Positions 63,849 through 64,000 of a stretch of DNA of 64,000 bases are shown here, piece by piece. Every line of letters starts with the position of its first letter. Position 1 is the first letter of the stretch. Source of the DNA: Streptomyces sp. NRRL B-1347 (GTDB lineage Bacteria; Actinomycetota; Actinomycetes; Streptomycetales; Streptomycetaceae); NCBI RefSeq assembly GCF_000720325.1, contig NZ_JOJM01000026.1, forward strand, positions 27,381 through 91,380. The letters are read 5' to 3'. Below the pieces are notes generated by a model. It was not told the origin of the DNA and did not search any database. It saw only the letters and a list, made by a program, of their open reading frames with translations. A program made the position numbers and the translations under genes.

Positions 63849-64000
63849 GGTGCTCTCTTCATTACGACGACGACGAAGCGATGCCCCTGCCGGGGCGGCT
63901 CCAGGAGCGAATGCCTCAGGTTACCGGCGCCCGCACCCCCCGGATCAAATCGGTTCTCCCCCCGACTGATTCCCTCCCACCCACCCGCCCCTCTCCTCCC

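Noticed and set aside
63849..64000. T-box leader for glycyl-tRNA synthetase
   Set aside because: No T-box-like conserved sequence or terminator is visible upstream of the start within the available 150 bases.

Overview
The window is about 64 kb of very GC-rich chromosome. It carries the codon bias, GTG starts, 4-base GTGA gene overlaps and intergenic hairpin repeats typical of Streptomyces. From memory, the order hrdA - dnaG - dgt - nitrate/nitrite reductase - ppdK - dus - glyS matches the core region of S. coelicolor around SCO2460-SCO2504; this was not checked by a search. I see no rRNA or tRNA gene, CRISPR array, prophage, insertion sequence or biosynthetic gene cluster.

Left part (1-14 kb): a small membrane-anchored protein, an FGGY sugar kinase, a heterodimeric ABC exporter with one degenerate ATP site, then on the minus strand a primary-type sigma factor (HrdA-like), DNA primase, a ferredoxin-reductase-type flavoprotein, dGTPase and a sirohydrochlorin chelatase.

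Nitrogen and redox part (14-30 kb): assimilatory nitrate reductase, and about 9 kb further an FAD reductase followed by nirB and nirD. Both groups are preceded by a sequence that fits a GlnR box. The chelatase next to nasA could supply siroheme to NirB. Between them lie cutA with a GGCT-family gene, a lipoprotein/histidine-kinase pair lacking a response regulator, a SoxR-type regulator divergent from an FMN reductase, a class IV aminotransferase, and a secreted protein with a class F sortase. Two short-chain dehydrogenases follow, one behind an 18-bp dyad.

Middle (30-44 kb): a KimA/APC-type permease, a DUF4232-like lipoprotein, an AfsR-type SARP/NB-ARC regulator divergent from a secreted peptidase-like hydrolase, and a sugar ABC uptake operon whose ribosome binding site may be masked by a hairpin. 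Last comes a compact bidirectional five-gene cassette (41.0-43.8 kb) of unknown function: a SLOG-fold protein plus an HTH/TPR-like regulator facing three small overlapping genes, one of them cysteine-rich. This is the best candidate here for an undescribed system. Nearly identical GGGGCGGCACC hairpins end both sides of this 11-kb stretch.

Right part (44-64 kb): pyruvate phosphate dikinase with a long, structured upstream region; a ROK regulator divergent from a GH63-like glycosidase and a debranching-enzyme-like gene; tRNA dihydrouridine synthase; an MmyB-like regulator divergent from two DHA2-type efflux pumps; a small gene; a probable toxin-antitoxin pair; an aldo/keto reductase behind a perfect 13-bp-arm palindrome, with a TetR gene; a GMC oxidoreductase; a small zinc-finger-like protein; and glycyl-tRNA synthetase.

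At least ten genes here have a TANNNT-like -10 hexamer ending 6-7 bases before the start codon, suggesting leaderless transcription. Functions are assigned from motifs recognised by eye; no database search was run.
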